A stretch of DNA of 64,000 nucleotides from Bactrocera neohumeralis (GCF_024586455.1 NC_065923.1:66003076-66067075), one strand, 5' to 3'. Counted from the stretch's first letter, positions 48,681 to 60,689 are shown. Numbers and translations: made by a program. Notes: generated by a model from the letters alone, not told the origin.

Positions 48681-51500
48681 CGTACTACTGAGGTGTACCG
48701 ACTTAAGTAATTGCTGTAAATAAACTAGTTGTGTCTTAGAGCCAAGCATTCAATTAGATTAACAAATAAAAGCTATAAAGAATATACCTACTTGATTACA
48801 GAAAATTAACCACTGTGCATCTTCTAAATACAAGCTATAAAAGCTTTATTGGCTTCCAGTGTAAGTTCTGTCAATTTATAATTTCTTTTTGATTTCTCAG
48901 ATACTAGCAAGTATTTTATATATAGTATACCTGAACCATAGAATGCTTGACGTATTGCAACTTTGACCACAAATAAACAGTGCGGCAAACAAATCTCAAC
49001 CGCACAACATATATACATCCATATGTACAAATAAAGCAATTTAAATGAATATGGAAAGCAAGTAATAATTGCAAGATATTGAAGCTGAGGACTGTGACTT
49101 TTGAGAAGCATAAAAGAAATGCTTAAATCGATATAAAATTGATGGGCAATCCAAGAATGAAGGATTTGCGAAGGGTCAATTTATGGATTGAGAAAAGAGA
49201 AGTATGATGAAAATGAAGACGAAGATAGGGAAAAAGAAAAGAAATAGGCAAACCTAAGGGTTCGGAAAATCTTACAATAAGAACATAATTTGCATATGTG
49301 TTTCAATTAGCAAAGTAATAAAGATAGGGTGGAAGAGAAGAGAGGATGAACTTGTGAAGCGAACGAACCAAACGGCATTGAATAAAAGTGGTAGATGGAA
49401 AGAGTAAGGCAGAGAAGTTCGAAGAATAATAAAAGTTGTATTTAGAGTTATGAGGACGTGGCCATTGGTCAATACTACAACTATTTCTCATTTTAAGGCA
49501 AGAGTATTAAAAGATTATACAAATGCATGCAATATTGTCAACTGCAAAATAATGACATGTTTGAGTTTTCCAAGGTTCAGTTGTGACCAAGCATCACATT
49601 AAGGCAAAATTCAACCTTTATTGAAGCTTTACAAATGTCTTTACATGTTAATCAGGATGTGGATACTGGCGATTTATGAATACAATATGTACATGCCATC
49701 TCTCTCTAACTTTTCGGCAAAAGTGTTATTGTCATATAGCTGTCAACAGATAGATAGCAGCTGCTACAGCCAAAGTAAACAATGAAAGAGCCGAACTTTA
49801 AAAGTTTCTCCTTTGGACTCTCAAAACCTGTGAAAATTGAAACAATGAGGAATCCACCTACATTTGCTGTCCACAAACAACTTAGAGGATTCACTTGTGA
49901 AACGGGAAACTCCACACACAATACAAACAAAGCTCCATCGTCATATATACTTAGTCTCCAATAATCCTCGAAATCCTCATGCCAATGTAAGGGAAATACC
50001 AATTGTAAGACTCTGATGACATGATTAACATTTACCGATCCAAACGGGATTAGATCGCCGAAAAAATGTATACTTTGAAAAAGCAAACATAAAAAATGCA
50101 TACGCATATACAACTCTGAAGACTATGACTAGGTTCTACCAGATAGTATACAGGAGCACTCAAGAGTTAGAGATAACGCAAAAATTTTTTTTTACCGCGT
50201 TATAACTCATATATGGAAGCCCGACTTTATTGAACTTGTGGAACATTTATATTAAATTTATATTTGTATGTACTTATATTTACAATAGGTCTATATCTAT
50301 CCACTCATGCTAACTTGAATTTCCCTACAACCTTTTTCCATTCAACTACTCTGATTTGTCTGCATTATTTATTAACGCGTTATTGTTGCGCTTGATGACT
50401 TTTCAAAACGTTTTATTATCACAAACTAATAAAATGCATAGCTCTTCAAATTTCCTTAAATAGCATCCCTTATCTGTATCTATTATGCTGCTGCCGTGTT
50501 TTTCCTCTACACCTCACCCCTCAAGCGCACAAAATACCTAAAATGGTAAAACTCGCATTTCCTTTCCTTCAGCTGCCATAAAAAGCAACACTGTCGTGGA
50601 ATTTTTATTATCACTTGGCGTACTTTTAATTTAAATTGCACAAGCAGCCAACACACAATGTATGAAAATATAAATAAAGTGAAAAATTAAATGTGAAATC
50701 CATTTTAGATTAATTCTCTTCTTTTTATTCTCGCCGCTATGCAATTTTCTTTTTTACAACTTTCTTTTTACAATTGCCATTTATCTTTGCTACAATTGGA
50801 TTTTTACATTTTTGTTGTAAGCATTGCATTGGAAAATGATATAAAAGGTATTCATAAAAAAATCACATAACAAAATTTATGTTGCAAGCACGCTTGCTGC
50901 AGACATTTAGCACCGCCGTCGTGTGGGATGCGCTCAAAACGGCTATTTAAAGTAACGATTGCACATTAAAATTATATATTTTACAATTTTGATCGCTTAT
51001 TGTAGGATTAGATATGGTATATTGTTGCGTGCAATCAGCTTGGTAAAAAGTTATCGCCATTATGTTGCAAATAAAATCGCAAATGTTATAAGAAATCGAT
51101 TTTCGCAAAATACGAAAATTTTATAGTTAATAATAATTTATATTGAATTGGCAGTAATTGCTGGATATTTTTTAATATGCTCAACAGATACAGTTCAACT
51201 TTTACAAATTTCATTTTTTATTAGAAAACGACTAAATACAACTTTTACTGTTTTTATTTTTACCCAAGTAGCATATTATTGCCGTAGACATTTTAAAAAA
51301 TTAAGGAAGGAACAGTTTATATTTTTTACAAGTCTTTACAGTGTTTGAATATAGGATTTCATATATGTGAATAGTGGAATCTGTCTTCTGTTACTTAGTT
51401 TAATTATATCCGGAAAGTTAGCGAATATTTTAATTGTAAAAAGTTATTATCTTCAAGTCAGTTTGGTATTTTTTTCATAAGCAGAATTTAAAACAGCTTC
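48681..51500. other. Gene-free stretch
   Basis: No supported gene. The 135-codon minus frame 49706-50113 is hydrophobic in parts but starts at TTG, has no recognised family and is within chance length. Segment 50340-51060 carries several TTTTATT/AATAAA motifs. Nothing else seen. Confidence 0.45.
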
Positions 51501-52000
51501 AAAACAAGAAAAAACGTTAACTTCGGCTGCACCGCAGCTAATATACCCTTCACAGGTGCATTTCTTTTAGTAACTATGTTTTCAGTTTGTATGGAAGCTA
51601 TATGCTATAGTAATCCGATCTGAACAATTTCTTAGGAGATTATATTGTTGCCTTAGAAAATAATATACCAAATTTCGTGAATATATCTTGTCAAATGTGA
51701 AAAAAAATACAAAAACTTGATTCCGATCGTTCATTTGATTCCGATCGTTATAGTGGTCCGATATCGGCAGTTCCGACAAATGAGCAGCTTCTTGAAGAGA
51801 AAATGACGTTTGCAAAATTTCAATATGATATCTTAAAAACTGAGGGACTAGTTCGTATATATACAGACAGACGGACAGACAGACGGACATGGCTAAATCG
51901 ACTCAGCTCAACATACTGATCATTTATATATATACTTTATAGGGTCTCCGACGTTTCCTTCTGGGTGTTACAAACTTAATATACCCTGCTCAGGGTATAA
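51501..52000 (+). mobile_element. mini-me/INE-like repeat copy B
   Basis: Nearly the same sequence as copy A: start AAAACAAGAAAAAACGTTAA, end ACCCTGCTCAGGGTATAA, core GGCTAAATCGACTCAGC and GGGTCTCCGACGTTTCCTTC. It has a shorter (GACA/GACG)n tract at about 51863-51888 and lacks the ATCGTGACAAAC present in copy A near its end. A local duplication TTGATTCCGATCGTTCA / TTTGATTCCGATCGTTA at about 51718-51751 is private to this copy. Non-coding. Confidence 0.85.
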
Positions 52001-52518
52001 TAATAAATTATACTCGGAAGACGAAGGTATGTAGGTGTATGGAGCGGGGTGAATGTATGTTGCATACCGGACCGCTAAGAGATCACAGGAGGTATTTACG
52101 TGCCGGCGCGTATGATCGAAAGTATAAAAAAAAAACGAATGTATATAGCGAATGTTTTTTGTTGAGTGGATACAGGTGTGATCAATTGTGTTGGTGTTGT
52201 GTGGTGATGTATGAGTATGGTGTCATCAGATGTGGTGTATTGTGCAGTGTTTCCTTAGGGTGAGTAAGTTTTCCCCGAGTAGATTGGGGGGAGACTTAAC
52301 TCATTTAAACATGGACTTTTTTCAGCTTATTTTTTATACTTCGACAAGCTTATAAAATCTGTAATGCCATAAGTAATATTTTATTCAACTGTCTTCAGAC
52401 ACATTTTCTAAAGATTTGTAAGAATTTTTTTTTTTGAAACTCGATGATAAGCTAAACGGCATCATTGGAAGACCAATAAGATATGGTGGAAGCTAAGATT
52501 TGGTGTAAACTCCACTGA
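52001..52518. other. G/T-rich, strand-skewed spacer
   Basis: From about 52020 to 52290 the plus strand is rich in G and T (GTGTTGGTGTTGTGTGGTG near 52190) and poor in C, unlike its flanks. The frame 52039-52263 is a by-product. A small hairpin AAGTTTTCCCC / GGGGGGAGACTT lies at about 52267-52299. No domain is recognised. It may be a fragment of an unknown repeat. Confidence 0.35.
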
Positions 52519-53189
52519 TAACAGGTCAATTAAAAAGTTCCCATAGCAAACCACATATTTTTCGCAAAATTTTTTTATTTATTCCACATTGTACCCTTCA
52601 AAGCTGATACACAGATTTAGCGAAAAGATGGACTTTCGATAGCATTTGTGTAGAACGATTTGCCTTTAGCTTCAAAATAGGCCTTCGTTTCGGTGAACAC
52701 CTCTTCATTCAAAAAAAATAAAAATTTCCAGCCAGCATTCCTTTGAAATCAGAGAACAGGAAGTAGTCACTGGGACCAAATCTGGCGAATACCGTGGATG
52801 CGAAAGCAATTCGAAGCCCTATTCATGGAAATTTAGTATGCGGTCCATTTATTTTGTGGACTTTTTTAATGTTTTTGTCGGTCAATGCTCTTTTGGGCCT
52901 TCAATGCGTTCCCCGTTTTCGGTGCTCATTTCCTCACGTATGGCTAATTTTCATAGGGAAGTGTCGGGAATCTAGTTATTAAGCCAAGTTTTTGCTTCAA
53001 TGTGTGTCCACGCGAAATTCCTTTTTATCCATTTCTATCTTGCTTCACTCCAAAATGATATACATAATTCGCAAACAAATGATCCGACAGCTGTTGAATA
53101 TATACACCCATATTTTAAAAGTCAGGCCTAACTAAAATCATACTTAATTCTAGTAGCGTCATTTATGTGTCAGACCAATTGACCTGTTA
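52519..53189 (-). mobile_element. 667-bp mariner deletion derivative M4 with intact ends
   Basis: TA at 52519-52520 and 53188-53189 flank an element (52521-53187) whose ends are perfect 11-bp inverted repeats, ACAGGTCAATT and AATTGACCTGT. The minus strand encodes, in broken frames, the N-terminus of a mariner transposase (MDKKEFRV, HIEAKTWLNN, REEMSTENGERIEGP, DKNIKKVHK). This joins directly to the C-terminus (GFELL-like, YSPDL-like, SDYFLFSDFKGMLAG, NEEVFTETKAYFEAKGKSFY). The segment carrying the first two catalytic Asp is gone. Ends and target duplication are preserved, so this is a non-autonomous copy that inserted as such or was deleted in place. Confidence 0.9.
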
Positions 53190-56100
53190 TAAATACAAAG
53201 CTTTAATACTCAACAAGCCAAATTATTATTTATAAGTTGAGCCCAAACATCTCACTCAAGCAACTAACCCTTAAGGATTTATCTTTTCGCCCTAATAATA
53301 CCATTGCACGGCTGCGTCAAAATGTTTGAACTTCACTTTTTATATTCTTCTATAAATATTTCCTACCTTACTCATTTCTGCCACAGCAGATAATTTGTTT
53401 AAGGGCACGAGGGAGCTTAAGATAAGCAATCGCAGTAGTTCTCTTCATTAAAAAAAAAAGAGTTGACTAGGAGATGAAAAATTCTCCAATTTATTTCTTT
53501 AAAAAATTTACAGAGCTTTCTTTAGATCCTTAATATTTAAGCTGCATTTCGACTAAAGTGAAACTATTTACTAAGTTCAAGTCGCGTGATTTTATTGGTG
53601 AGGTTCATCCCTTGGATTATATAACAATTTTCAGTCACTGTAGAAAGTTACTGTCTCTAGAACTGTCCTAAGCTGTCTCTATTGAGTCTATGTTTCAAAT
53701 AGGAAAAAGCTCGGTAGAAAAGTTAAAACTTTTGAAATACTTTATTTCCAGTGTTCTCTAGAAGAGAAAGTCTTCTTTTCTATTCGGGAAAAATTTGAAA
53801 CTCTTACGTCAACGTACAACTTTTAACTATTCTTTTATTAAGATTAAACTTTGTTCCTTGCTTTCCTCAAGTTCCACTAAAAAATCATATATCTTTTTGA
53901 CAGTAGCGATTCATGCCTTTCCTCTCACGATTTACGCCTACCTTGCCTCCAGTAAGGTAAGCATAATTTATTAATGCATTTCATTTATTATTTCATGTTG
54001 TTGCTGTTGTTTGCTCTTCCATTGTACTTATTTTGATTATTTGCCTAATGGCATATTGTCACTGGCTTAACCGTTGCGCGCATTGAATTTCAACATACTA
54101 TTATCCTTTCGCATATGAAATTTGTTATTTGACCAGCGTGTGATGGGCTCTAGTGATTTTGGAGCTTTCGTGATTCTTTATGTTGTACGATATTTTTTTG
54201 TTTTTGTTTTCACATATGTGGATGCACTCGCGCTTATGAACTTACATTTGTTGGTCATTAAAAGGACACGTGCAAGTGTAGCGCCACGTGACCAGTCAGT
54301 CAGTCAGCCAGTGCGTGTAGTTGTATGTATACAAACGGAGTTTGTTTGTTGTTATTTGTATGCGTTAAAGTATAAATTTCCGCGTAGAAAGCAAATACTT
54401 GCCCACCGCCGCAACGGATGTTGGCATCTTCAGTGGCTTGTGGCGTTGTTTGTGCTGCCTACTCATATGCTTCCGTTGCTTGTAGTTTTACCTTCGCATA
54501 TTTCTTTGTTTCTCTACATATTTTTCTTGCATTTATTTATTCATAATTTGTTCAATGCGTGCTGCCCACCCCGCAGTCATTCACTTTGAGTGTCGCCGCA
54601 AGTGTCCTGCGGCTGAAACGGGACCAGCTATGAAGTCAGATGGTTGGTCGTCGGGCAGTCAATAAGTGCTGCAATTACCACTCGGCAAACAAATGAAAAT
54701 AATAACGGTGACAACAATCGTGCAAACAAAAGCCAGAAAGTATCCATTCTCCGTGTGTTCATTTGTTAGATTTTGAAAATTGTTTTGATTTTGATTTTCA
54801 TTATTTTGGTTAATTTTTGTGTCAATGTTTATTTGCGAGGCTATGTGTCTGCTGCCCGGACGTCGCTTGGGTCGACGTGTGAACCATGTTAATTTGTTAT
54901 TAATTGTACTACAGCAACAAGAACAACAAACGCAACTATTATTTGCTTTTAATGCGACAGACAGCAGTGATACGCTTGGCTAGATAAGATCGCCGCAAGT
55001 GCGCGTGGGAATGAGGGAAGTGAGTTAGCTACATATACATACCTGATTTTGTAATATTTGAGTGGATGAGTTCGTTATGATTTATGAACGAAAATATTTT
55101 AAATAATTTTAAAATTTAGAAATTATTTTTTAACATACTTTTTTGGGACAATTTTTTAAATTTTATTCAGTTTAACATTTCCGTTTAATTAAGCGCATCA
55201 TCGTTAAATATATTTAATAATAAACCTTTTGATCAGCCAAGCTTTGACTCAAGTCAGGCTTTATTCGCGAAATTGTTTGCCGTGTAGGCCTCTGAATTGT
55301 TCTCGGTAAATTACTCATTCGATGAACTATACACTTCATAACAAGCGGGTTGTTCGAAAGATTTTTGCAAAACAGATAAAATTTTAATTTTAAAATGTTT
55401 GAAAAGAAGAAATTGTAATAAATTCCTTATGTTTCCAAATTTCTATGTTCGGCATATTTTCATTGATATCATGTAAATTCGTGGCTTTTATTCGCCTATT
55501 TTTTCACTGATTTTCGCTTTTACTAACTTTGATTCTATCCTTCCTTCTTCATATAAAATATGAACTTCCATGATACTGTATATCCACATACATATGTTGC
55601 GGCACTTCGCCAGCAATATTAGCTCATAAATTAGCGCCGACTAATAAAACATTTTGGCAAGTGAGAAGATAATCACGATGAAGTGACGAAGCGCGTTAGC
55701 TTAAAGATAACATGCAGCTGTTGTTTTTCTTTCCCCTTTTCCGTGAAATATTTATCAGTCAAATATTGCAATGATTGCATACTCTGCGAGTTTTAACGCT
55801 TGCTGGATAATTCATCACACTTGCGACCTAAATCGCATGATGCCGAATTTATTTTCTTATTATATTTTTTTTGATATGGCGGTATATACTTACGTATACT
55901 TGTCGTATACAAGACAGGTCGCCATCCTGTCAACACATTTTGCGCATTTAAGGTGCTCCGAATTATTTTTATGAACTACAAAATACAATAAAGTTTAAGT
56001 GTTACAAAGAAAAGGGATTGAAGAAACTTTTGCAAAAAATAATCTCAACGAATTTAGGTAAGGGAGTTAGAAGTTTTGCTTTAAGAAATTTAAGCTTAAG

Positions 56101-56295
56101 TTAATGTATTGTTGTTTCCATGAATAGAGTGAATTGTGAAATGTTTAAGAAAATGTTTAAGGGAAACAAAAATGGAGCCTTGCAATTCTAGGTTCAGAAT
56201 TCATTTTCGAATCTGTATATTGACTTTCATCTGCCATGAATATGAAAACAGAGAATCAACTGTCCTTTATAACATAAAGTAATAATAGGAACTGT
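53190..56295. other. Gene-free stretch with (AGTC)n
   Basis: No supported gene. A short (CAGT)n tract lies at about 54291-54311. The 155-codon plus frame 54122-54589 starts at a non-ATG codon and has hydrophobic but unstructured sequence; I do not accept it as a gene. The remainder is AT-rich. Confidence 0.45.
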
Positions 56296-56510
56296 GACAT
56301 GTAATTTTCACAGGCTTCTCTTGAAGCCAACTTTACTCCATTTTTTCGCACGTTATTGTCGAATTTGTCCATTTTTCGGCTCCTGTTACCATTCGCTTCA
56401 GAAATGGTTCGATTCCATTTCGTTTCAGCATAAAATCGCAGATGTTAATTAGTTCCATTAAATTTTTCACAGACAATTCATGTGATACTGAAATATTGAG
56501 CTAAATTTTT
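56296..56510 (-). mobile_element. mariner M2-family deletion derivative
   Basis: TAATTTTCACAGGCTTCTCT and CTTTACTCCAT (about 56302-56342) match the C-terminal coding region of M2 at 44272-44312. The next bases (TCGCACGTTATTGTCGAAT, TTCGGCTCCTGTTACCATTC, TTTTTCACAGACAATTCAT) match M2 from about 44690 to 44815. About 380 bp present in M2 are absent, including the region of the second and third catalytic Asp. The copy also differs from M2 by many substitutions. No ends are preserved. Confidence 0.82.
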
Positions 56511-56729
56511 TTGATTAAAAGAAGCTTAAAATCTCACATTTACAACACTATATGGGTATCCTCTGAGAACTGCACAAAATCTTCAGGCAGAGCTCGATAG
56601 GTAATGGCAGTTTGGCAAGCACCGATTATATGATTCCACTTTTCAATTGAGAAAGAAAATTCAGAGTAAACCTAAGAAATAATGGTTGACGTAAAGATAT
56701 CTTTGCTGCGCTAAACATATTAAACATTT

Positions 56730-57540
56730 ATACGAATGGTTCGAAAATAGAGTACGGAGTTGGTACGGGGATATACTGTCCCCAATTGGGCATAAGGCAG
56801 TCTTTTATACAACCCTCCAACTGCAGAATATTTCTGTCAGTGGACTTTGCTATTGGAAAGTAGCAGCGCTTGCTTCTAATGCATCAGCAGTCAACTTCAG
56901 AATTAACATCTATGGGGACACGCAGTAGCCAAGCCCATAACCTCGTTTCGCATACCGGCCAAAAAAGTCTTTGAGCAGTGGAGATCGTTACAAGAAATAA
57001 GCAAATTCACTTCTATTGGGTACAAAGCGGGGACAATATTCTATAAGCGAGCGCTATGAGATAGTAGACGAGCCCATGGTTGCCAAGAGTAGTGTATGGC
57101 TGTCACCCGAAAACCTGATCGACATTGGTAAGCTTATTGTTTATAAATGACGATATAGATAGAATGATCATAACGTGATGGAACGAGTGCCTACCTGGGT
57201 GCAAAACTGTAAAAGTCATACAAAGTTCTTACTCGGATTGAAATACTCACTGTTCGCAATCTGGTGGCGGTACTCGATTGCAGTAAGGGGTTTACAAATC
57301 AGGAATATTGCAGAATATGTCAAGAGCACGGAATTAGGAAACAATGGTATATCTCATGTGTACTTATCCCACATTGAGAGACTGAAGAGATCTCATTAGA
57401 GTCTGCCGAAAATCGCGCTAACTGTAGGCATCCTAAATGATGACAACTTTTCACATGACGATACTATATCTGGTGTTGCAAAGGACCAAAACTGGTCTAT
57501 GCCTGGCTCTTACCCTATCAGACTAATAGAGATCCGATTT
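56730..57540 (+). mobile_element. RNase H-type non-LTR remnant (plus strand)
   Basis: Plus strand: EYGVGTGIYCPQLGIRQSF (about 56750-56806) is the first strand pair of an RNase H domain. AALASNASAVNFRINIYGDTQ (to 56928) corresponds to the helix and second Asp block (expected I-Y-x-D-S-Q), followed by TAG. SFRIPAKKVFEQWRSLQEIS (about 56940-57000) is the next helix, followed by FTSIGYK. The open frame 57175-57399 is the decayed post-RNase H region, and GVAKDQNWSMPGSYP near 57470 looks like the element's last residues. Frames change repeatedly. Same class as 22.6, 41.3 and 47.0 kb. Confidence 0.78.
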
Positions 57541-57594
57541 GAACAAAATTTTAGTGGATTATAGCGTTTCCCTGCCTATTTCTTATAAACGAAC

Positions 57595-57885
57595 GAGTCT
57601 TTCGGGATTTGAGATATCTGAAAATTGCACATGTAATTTTTTCTCTAAGAAGCTGCTCATTTGCCGGAATCGCCGATTGCGGACCATAATAAGACATAGC
57701 TGCCATATATACTAAATCAAACAATCAAAATCAAATTTGACAAGATATCTTCACGAAATTATCATTTAAAATCTTTCAAATTAATTATTGTCCAATGAAG
57801 AGCTACAATTTCTGAGAAAGTGATTCAGATCGGTACACAATAGCATTTATCTGGCATACAAACTCATCGATCAGTTTTTATAAGA
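57595..57885 (-). mobile_element. mini-me/INE-like repeat copy E, strongly degenerate
   Basis: In reverse orientation the segments GAAGCTGCTCATTTGCCGGAA, TTGCGGACCATAATAAGACAT, GACAAGATATCTTCACGAAATT and GATTCAGATCGG follow the order of copy A read backwards. The microsatellite, core and both ends are lost. It appears to be an old partial copy. Confidence 0.65.
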
Positions 57886-59263
57886 ATTTGTTAAGGATTT
57901 AAGGCTTCGATACAGCAAATGTTAATGTGTTTTCTTGGTTTTTATTTTTATTTTTGTATTTTTTATAAAAGTTATTTGTCAGTATTACAATTTTTGAATT
58001 TTTAACACCTCCCGAGGTAAAGTTGCAAGGGTGCGAACCTTCAAATAACAATATCAGCACTCGCAGCAATCAGCATCGCTTATTGGTTTCATATTCATCG
58101 AAAACTTTTTATGAAAAAATGTATAAATCATTCAGCGACAACAAAAAATCCGTATTAAAAAATTCTTTTATGAAAATTCAAATATCCTACCATGACGAAA
58201 CAGATTAAAAATGGCAACTTGCAAATTGCAACAAAATCAATTAGGAAATCAAGTTGCAAATTTGCGTGCGCTCCATTAAATCCCGCCAACTCACGGCAAG
58301 GGCAGCGAAAAAAAAGCAAAAACTACCACAGAAGCTGTCAATGTATTATGCATGTTTGTAACTCCTGCAGCATAACCGCGTGGAACCCACCACTATTTTT
58401 GATATAAATAAAATTTCGGCTCTCCAGCAACGCTGTCAGGTAGGCATATCGTCTATTTTATATCTATATATAGACAGAGGGTAACTTTTCTCCCCGGTTC
58501 CGCACCGTTAAGTAGCGACAAAAAGGATATTTCCGCTTCATGCAAAAAGGTAGAACAAAAAAAAATATTTTGCACTTACCAAATAAATATGTTCAATATT
58601 CGTCGCGGAAAATTATTGAAATTGAAAAATCACAACAAAAACAACAACTTTGGCTATAGTATTACAGCGATTGTATGATGGTCCTGGTATGCAAATATTA
58701 AGGACATTCATGCTTAGCTACGTTTAATGATGGAATTGGCATCTTATGCAAATTTTCCATTTCCCAGAAGTTTTTTTTTAATTTTTCACTTGTTCTGGGG
58801 TTAAAGTAATTTTCGGAAATATTGCAGTAGCAAGTGGGCGTGGTCGAAAGTTGCTATTTGCATATTGCTTTGTTAGAAAGCGCGCATACTTTTGGAATAT
58901 TGGCACCACAAATCAATTTCCAGGTCATTAGCTCATTGCTATTGGCAAATTTTTAAAATTAAGTGCATCCTTTTAGGGTAAATAAATAACAAGTGCAAGG
59001 CTCTCTTTAAAAAAATTCAGTGTTTGATAAGTTCTTAAAATTACAGTTGGTTTTCGGTATGGAAGTTATCTGCTCATTTGCTTATTACTAACTTGCATAA
59101 AATAAAAAAAATATGTAAAAATTTCACTTTTGATTCTATCTCTCCAAGATAATAAATAATTTAACACACCGTAGTATTATAGTATTTTTCTAGTCGTCTC
59201 CCTTAATTTTACTATAATCGAGCAGCAACACATTTCTTTTTTTTTTGTTTATTTCATTTTTAA
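57886..59263. other. Gene-free stretch
   Basis: No supported gene. Frames 58023-58208 and 58192-58407 have no domain. A short palindrome TATCTATATATAGACA occurs near 58460. Nothing else seen. Confidence 0.45.
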
Positions 59264-59956
59264 TACGAGGGCACTAAGTGTTGCCAGGTGCAATCTGACA
59301 TTTCCATTGAAAAATTTGGCATTTTTTGGCATAACATCAATCAGAACGTTTTGTCATTTAATCGTGAATTGTTTTATTTACAGGACTCGTGAACATTTTC
59401 GTGCGATCATTTTTCACAACTTTCGACGTGGATTATCACGACAAGAGTGCATCGATGAATAAAATCTAAATCACTGTGAAAAACTGGTACAACGAATTCA
59501 ATCGTGGCCGACGCTCGCTCAAAGACGAATTCCGTGAAGGTCGTCCAAAACAGCCGTTGTGCCAGAAAACATCGATGCCGTACGTGAACTGATAATGCAA
59601 GACCGTCATGTAACATACCTTCAGATAGAGGCATGCCTATGCATTTCTCCTACCAGCCACAATATTGCATGAAGACCTGGCCGTAAAAAAGGTTTGTTCT
59701 CGTTGGATCCCGCACAATTCGACAATCGCTCAAAAAATGGCTCGTGTGGATTGGTGTAAAGAAATGCTGAAAAAATACGATCGCGGTGCTTCAAACGACG
59801 TTTATAAGATCGTCACGAATCATGGATCTATGCGTATGAGCCCGAAACAAAACAGCAATCGACAAAAAAAAAAAAAAAAAATAAAAAAAACCATTTTCGT
59901 TGATAAATATGCCTATTTACATTATTAGGCCAGAAATATATATAGCAACCTACGTA
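59264..59956 (+). mobile_element. mariner deletion derivative M5 with A-tract junction
   Basis: TA at 59264-59265 precedes CGAGGGCACTAAGTG, the left terminus. A degenerate right end (CAACCTACG) meets TA at 59955-59956. Plus-strand transposase pieces are: REHFRAIIFHNFRRGLSRQE, QECIDE, SLKDEFREGRPK-like, NIDAVRELIMQDRHVTYLQI, RWIPHNSTIAQK, RVDWCKEMLKKYDRGAS, VYKIVT, and a Tyr/Glu-Pro-Glu-Thr-Lys-like MSPKQNSNRQ. At that point an A-rich tract (59863-59890) replaces the remaining catalytic part and leads directly into 3' flanking sequence of the element (TTCGTTGATAAATATGCC, ATTAGGCCAGAAATATA). The first Asp block after VYKIVT (expected G-D-E-S-W) is also damaged (NHGSM). Non-autonomous. Confidence 0.85.
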
Positions 59957-60689
59957 TGAAAAACTTTTGGCGTACGGTGTTTCACTCCAAGTTTCTTGGA
60001 TAAGTTGCGTGTCGAAAGTCTTGGATTTGCTTGAATTGACGATGTAACAGCATCCATTGTTTCTCAAACATCAACATACGGATCTCGATGTTAAAGTCTT
60101 CTTGCGATACTTCTAGAATCGGCAAACATGTTTACCAACCTCATAATGGGGGGAAAGTGCCGCCAAATTTCCGTCTGAATTCCGTTTCGATGAAAATGAT
60201 GTATAGCAAACCTTGGTACCGCTGTACTATCCAGACCCACTTTCTGGTATCCCATGAATTCAATTTTAAACATTTTAAGTAATAAAAAAACAAAGCAAGT
60301 CGATTACTAACACTGAAAAAACTTATTACAGTTTTTTTTGTAGCACGAATCGTGCGCCATCCTATAGTTCGACCAAGTTTATTCGCTCCTTAGATCAAAA
60401 GAAAAACGTAAGTGGATTAGCTTCATTGAAAAAAGGGTTTCTCTACATATTGTAACCAGTTTCAACTCCAAACTTTTTCAAATAAGTTTATAATGCTACT
60501 TTGGAAAGAAAAATAGAAAAGTTATTTGAGTCCGACAACAACCGGCCACTTCAGAAAAAAGCTAACCTTTCCGAAAGGTGAATAAGGTTTACTATGACAT
60601 CAAAATAGTGGACTAAATACACGCGGCTATACTTTCTTGCCAAATAATTGGACTCTTAAAATATGCACTCAATAAAAAATAGGAGCTTG
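59957..60689. other. Gene-free stretch
   Basis: No supported gene. GCACGAATCGTGC is a short palindrome near 60342. The frames at 60088-60282 and 60091-60273 are complementary and without domains. Nothing else. Confidence 0.45.

Noticed and set aside
49706..50113. 135-codon minus-strand ORF that superficially looks like a membrane receptor fragment
   Set aside because: TTG start, no family motif, no splice context that I could support, and length within chance expectation.
54122..54589. 155-codon plus-strand ORF with hydrophobic segments
   Set aside because: Non-ATG start, no recognisable domain, no promoter. At this base composition one ORF of about 130-160 codons is expected by chance in 64 kb.
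54630..54740. 38-codon minus ORF with signal-peptide-like start
   Set aside because: Too short, no promoter or homologous partner exon seen.
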